This document shows, piece by piece, positions 60,776 to 64,000 of a stretch of DNA of 64,000 bases. The translations under genes were made by a program, and so were the position numbers. Every line of letters starts with the position of its first letter. Positions within the stretch are counted from its first letter, which is position 1. The stretch lies in contig JAFKAC010000030.1 in the NCBI GenBank assembly GCA_025766275.1, forward strand, positions 372,001 through 436,000. The letters are read 5' to 3'. Below the pieces are notes generated by a model. That model did not search any database and was not told the DNA's origin. It saw nothing but the letters and a program-made list of their open reading frames with translations. The DNA comes from Lactarius indigo (Eukaryota > Basidiomycota > Agaricomycetes > Russulales > Russulaceae).

Positions 60776-62194
60776 ATGCCCTCTCGCTCCTCCTCTGTAG
60801 AACGTCTTGTTGCTCGTGCAATGGAAAGAGGTTCCTTTGACGAAACACCCTCTGTCACACCCTCCTCTGGCTATTCTCCCTTCCCAGCACGACCCCCTTC
60901 TTTGCCTTCACTCATCCAGGAACCACAACCCATTGATCCCACCATGCCCAGCGTCATAGAAACAGAAGGAGGAGGAATAGCCCTTCGCGTTCCCCCTCCT
61001 GGACACACAGTTCCCCCTACTCCCGAGATACACCGACCTACCACCTCCCCCCCTGATCCTAGAGTGGCCATGGCTCGTCTCAGCGAAATAACCAACGACC
61101 CAATCATGGACGCACTCCCCATTAACTATGAAAGGATGCACATCGCTGCTGAAGAAGACGACGACCCTGGCTACCCCTTCTTCTTGAATGACCCCTGGAG
61201 CAGCCGCTATGTCCACTTCCTCATCCCTGACGACGCTGACCCAACCTCGTACATCCGAAAGGATGCCAAATGGATCAAGATCAGTGAGAACAAAGAAGAT
61301 GTCATCGGCACCATGGGCAAAAACCTCCCTCACTATGGCCTCCCCCTTTTCCTCCTTCCCAGAAACGACGACCCCCACAACCCAGCTCCCCCCATCACCC
61401 CAGCTCAGATGCAGAACTTGGATGAAGTTTCCCCCACAGCCAGACAAGTCGATGAAGTCCTAGAAGACCTGAAAGATGACCGCCTCACAGCAGAAATCTC
61501 CAGGACTCGCCGACTCTTGCGAAACCAGAAGGCCCTCCGAAAGGAGATTGAAGGCCTGTACAAGACAATGGAGCCCCTCAAAAGACACCTCCTCAACATG
61601 GACATGCAACTAACCAGCACCCGAAGAAGGCTGCAAGAACACAAGGCCTATGTCCGGATTGCAGACCGATGGCTCACACTACACCCCCCTCCTCTGGAAG
61701 AAGAAACTCACCCCTTTGAAGTCCACCCCATTCCTGCCCCTGCTCCACCTCGCTACCACTCCATGCCACGACTCCACGACGAACCAGAAGGACCTAGCCC
61801 CTCTGCAGAAAGGAAGAAGAGACGCAAGCGCAGAACCAACAAGAAGGAGACTGGCACCATTCGACTTTGTTACAGGTGCCAGTCTGAAGACCACCTCTCC
61901 TTCGCCTGCCCTCAAAAACAGAAGTTCTGCTGGAGGTGTTCTAGCACTGACCACTTCCCCTATCAGTGTCTCTGGCCAGCCCCAGAAGAACGCACTCAGT
62001 GGTGTGGCAAGTGTTTTACCAGCAACAGCCACGAAGAAATCAAGTGCCCCAAGTATGAAAATTGTCGCAAATGCGGAGCCCATGGTCCCTTCAACTTCCT
62101 TCGCCAACATCGCTGCCCCCTCCCTCGCGAAAGCACCCCCTCCAACGATGTAGATAACGATGTCTATGACCTGATGGACTTCGAAGCACTCTAG
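60776..62194 (+). CDS. GyC third ORF: helical protein with zinc knuckles
   Basis: 472 residues, ATG in the context CACC-ATG-C, 51 bases after the pol stop. Layout: disordered Pro/Ser-rich N-terminus; a globular-looking block at about 140-200 (RYVHFLIPDDADPTSYIRKD to HYGLPLFLLP) that aligns in pattern with HIHFPITGPDG...YLYGKPLYA of the GyD tail; a long charged helix at about 225-300 (TRRLLRNQKALRKEIEGLYK), probably a coiled coil like the GyD end; a basic patch KKRRKRRTNKK; then from about 365 two C-X2-C-X4-H-X4-C knuckles (CYRCQSEDHLSFAC, CWRCSSTDHFPYQC) and two further Cys/His clusters (CGKCFTSNSHEEIKC; CRKCGAHGPFNFLRQHRC). No signal peptide or membrane segment, so it is not an envelope protein. 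It likely binds nucleic acid; the role is unknown. Confidence 0.85.
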   Translation: MPSRSSSVERLVARAMERGSFDETPSVTPSSGYSPFPARPPSLPSLIQEPQPIDPTMPSVIETEGGGIALRVPPPGHTVPPTPEIHRPTTSPPDPRVAMARLSEITNDPIMDALPINYERMHIAAEEDDDPGYPFFLNDPWSSRYVHFLIPDDADPTSYIRKDAKWIKISENKEDVIGTMGKNLPHYGLPLFLLPRNDDPHNPAPPITPAQMQNLDEVSPTARQVDEVLEDLKDDRLTAEISRTRRLLRNQKALRKEIEGLYKTMEPLKRHLLNMDMQLTSTRRRLQEHKAYVRIADRWLTLHPPPLEEETHPFEVHPIPAPAPPRYHSMPRLHDEPEGPSPSAERKKRRKRRTNKKETGTIRLCYRCQSEDHLSFACPQKQKFCWRCSSTDHFPYQCLWPAPEERTQWCGKCFTSNSHEEIKCPKYENCRKCGAHGPFNFLRQHRCPLPRESTPSNDVDNDVYDLMDFEAL

Positions 62195-62220
62195 GGAGAG
62201 TTGACTTAGAGAGGGGCTCA

Positions 62221-62799
62221 TGTTATGATCCGACGCTTCGGACCTAAGCCACAGTATGTCTCCACCCTGCCTTCCCCCTTCTGTACCATACCTTGTTACC
62301 AAAGGAGCTACTGTTACTAGTGGCGCTGTTTCTTTGATCTGAATTTCTGTTTACTCCGTTTAGTCTCTTTGATATTGTGTGGACTTGTGTTCATGTTGTT
62401 TGGAACCTTGTCCTATATAAACCTGTACCATAGACCGTAGGAAGCCAGACTTGGCTTCGTTTGCAATCTAGCAACCTTGCCTTCGTACTTTGGTGTGACC
62501 TCGCCTTATCCCTCTCTTCTTGTGCATCCCCTACCTCAGTCCCTAACCAGGACACTTCGAAGTCTTTGCAGTTGAACTATATCAACGCGTCACACCTGTT
62601 ATACTCTGTGCACTAGCAAGATCAAGTGTAGAGAAGTGTTAGACACTTCGGACGAGGAGTCCTACGTTACAGAGTAGTGCTGCACCTTGTGCCACACTTT
62701 TATCACTCGTATTTCATAGCAATAAGACAACAGAGGTCTTCGCTTGATACTTGTGTGATTCAGAACCTTTAGAACCCACGCCCCTGCTAGGGCGTAACA
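62221..62799 (+). repeat. GyC 3' LTR
   Basis: 579 bases, same as the 5' LTR by eye; followed by CCCAT. Confidence 0.95.
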
Positions 62800-63165
62800 C
62801 CCATAGTGACTTCATTCGATTCATACGCTCATATTCTACTATTCGATTATCTACGACATCTATCCTATTTGATTTCACGAAGCACCCATGTGTGCATATT
62901 CAGCTATACCTCGGCTATTCGCAGCCCTGCGTCGCATTAAGACTACTTCGCTCTCACCTCGGTCAGCTTCAGCTCATTCGGTCCTGCATCGGTGCACCTT
63001 CGGTTAAAGTCACCATCGGCCGGATTATCGGTCCTATATTCCCCGACTTCTTGAACCCAATATTACTCCTTACTGGTCGTTCTCGCGTTTAGCGATGGTT
63101 TAGGGTATCATTTCTGGTGGCCAACATGGGGAAGTTGGAATATAGAAGGTTTGCGTGTGCATTAA
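62800..63165. other. Element E sequence between the GyC insertion and gag
   Basis: Continues from 40831. It may contain the end of an LTR and a leader (for example after TTTAGGGTATCA near 63110, followed by TGGTGGCCAACATGGGG as a possible primer site), but this cannot be confirmed without the second LTR. A 16-codon ATG frame starts at 63125. Confidence 0.35.
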
Positions 63166-64000
63166 ATAACTAACACACTGCCAAGAAGGCAAGAACAGCA
63201 AAGCTTACTAGAAGAATTAATTGCGGCCAGATACGACCCAACTCAATCAATTCCAGGAAGCTATCCTAGCCCTGAAGACCTAACACCCCTTAGCAGCCTT
63301 AGTAGTGAACAAAGCGACCCCTCACCTAGTCACTCGGGACAAGAAGAAACTAATAGCGAAAAGGAAGTCGACCTCATCCTGTCAAGTCACTCGGCTCCGT
63401 TACCCGTGCGCCACAGCGCAACAACAAGATCAAGAGTGAAAATCCTAGCACAACAACAGCAGGCGGAAGTGTTATCGGCCGAAGAACAGGAAGCAGCCGA
63501 TCAAAGTGTTAACCAACCAGCGAACACCACAGCATCAGCGACAAAAGATAATAACCGGCAGCCCAGCAGTAGTAACCAACGAGCGCAATCGGCGCCGCCT
63601 CAGCAAAGCAACACAGCGATAAACCCCGCAGTACCCCTGATAAGCCAGAACCCAACTCAAACACAGGCCATACCACCACCGGCCCCAAGACTACCACCAG
63701 CAAGAATAAACCAGCCTGTCCCCGCAGCAGCGGTCAACGTCAGAAGAATGCCCCTTGCAGATTTACCCAGAAGAGGCGAGCGGTCAGCACCTAGTTTTGA
63801 TGGCGAGCACCCAGAAGAGCTCGGCCGATATTTTGCAGAAGTGGAGGCCCTATATGATAGGCACACAGTAACGACCAACGCAGATAAGAAAAGCGGCACA
63901 CTCAAATACCTTATGACAGCCGCGACCGAAAGAGTATGGAAGACAAGCGACGCATTAATGGATGTAACAAAAACATATGAAGAATACAAAGCCGAGATCT
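63166..64000 (+). CDS. Element E gag, N-terminal part (runs off the window)
   Basis: The frame is open from after a TAA at 63163 to the window end, 278 codons, with no ATG before 63748. It begins TNTLPRRQEQQSLLEELI, followed by a Ser/Glu/Gln-rich disordered stretch and then the gag core RSAPSFDGEHPEELGRYFAE, typical of basidiomycete Gypsy gag. A CTG at 63178 has A at -3. Alternatively the ATG at 63125 could be joined by a very short intron ending at CCAAG before AAGGCAAG. It is a different family from GyA to GyD. Confidence 0.7.
   Translation, partial: MTNTLPRRQEQQSLLEELIAARYDPTQSIPGSYPSPEDLTPLSSLSSEQSDPSPSHSGQEETNSEKEVDLILSSHSAPLPVRHSATTRSRVKILAQQQQAEVLSAEEQEAADQSVNQPANTTASATKDNNRQPSSSNQRAQSAPPQQSNTAINPAVPLISQNPTQTQAIPPPAPRLPPARINQPVPAAAVNVRRMPLADLPRRGERSAPSFDGEHPEELGRYFAEVEALYDRHTVTTNADKKSGTLKYLMTAATERVWKTSDALMDVTKTYEEYKAEI

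Larger units (their letters stand above)
40832..62799 (+). mobile_element. GyC: chromodomain Ty3/Gypsy retrotransposon interrupted by CoA
   Basis: Two 579-base LTRs (TGTTATGATCC...GGGCGTAACA), identical by eye, are flanked by CCCAT (40827-40831 and 62800-62804). Order: 5' LTR, primer site, gag (split by CoA), pol with chromodomain, a third ORF with zinc knuckles, purine tract GAGAGGGGCTCA and 3' LTR. Apart from the insertion into gag, all frames are open. Confidence 0.95.

Noticed and set aside
60776..62194. GyC third ORF as a retroviral-type envelope gene
   Set aside because: It is in the env position, but has no signal peptide, membrane segment or furin-like site; it has zinc knuckles instead.
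1..64000. CRISPR arrays, rRNA or tRNA genes, bacterial or viral systems
   Set aside because: No evenly spaced short repeats with unique spacers, no cloverleaf-like sequence and no rRNA core were noticed; every large coding frame is fungal or retrotransposon. A tRNAscan and Rfam search would be needed to exclude small RNAs.

Overview
The window looks like a piece of an Agaricomycete (mushroom-forming basidiomycete) nuclear genome. The evidence is a tandem array of genes with the Agaricomycete DUF6535 membrane domain, spliced with short (50-61 bp) GT-AG introns; a fragment of a fungal STAND/NLR protein (Goodbye domain); and a dense pile of chromodomain Ty3/Gypsy and Ty1/Copia retrotransposons. 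No bacterial-style operons, tRNA, rRNA or CRISPR were seen. Species cannot be named.

Region 1 (1-18110) is host DNA: a DUF6535 gene array on the + strand. It holds an eroded tail-only relic (about 2475-3290), gene 1 (4099-5985, with an in-frame TGA cutting off a 921-base tail reading), gene 2 (9559-12448, broken by a one-base frameshift), and gene 3 (13656-16411, intact, 860 residues). Intron positions and phases are shared by the three genes, and all three tails end in the residues YDIV. Between them lie mutually similar spacers with degraded reverse-strand coding-like segments, so the array grew by segmental duplication.

Region 2 (18111-35204) is a nest: a foldback element of about 1.2 kb (TAGTGATGGG...CCCATCACTA ends) holds Gypsy element GyA (19060-34973, TSD ATGCT), which holds Gypsy element GyB (26081-34100, TSD CCGAG). 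GyA is decayed, mainly by C-to-T changes at CpG; GyB has matching LTRs and long intact gag and pol frames.

Region 3 (35205-40219) is AT-rich host sequence with a terminal-inverted-repeat-like element (35487-38342) holding a solo Copia LTR (36181-36803, TSD GGCAG), a second Copia LTR relic, and the Goodbye-domain NLR fragment (39929-40213), which stops just before an LTR fragment.

Region 4 (40220-64000) is a second nest: a partly visible LTR element E (gag at 63166-64000) holds GyC (40832-62799, TSD CCCAT), which holds Copia element CoA (42487-56500, TSD CAAAG), which holds GyD (47225-54889, TSD GATAG). Removing each insert plus one copy of its TSD restores the frame of the interrupted gene exactly.

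The four Gypsy elements share an expression logic that can be read from sequence: Tf1-type self-priming (the predicted RNA 5' end, 33-35 bases after a TATA box, is complementary to the primer site beside the LTR), gag frames that open without any ATG, long ATG-free 5' regions leading to a downstream in-frame ATG, and gag-pol junctions of the form GGNTTTT with pol in the -1 frame. GyA and GyD carry a long domain after the chromodomain which in GyC is a separate ORF with zinc knuckles.
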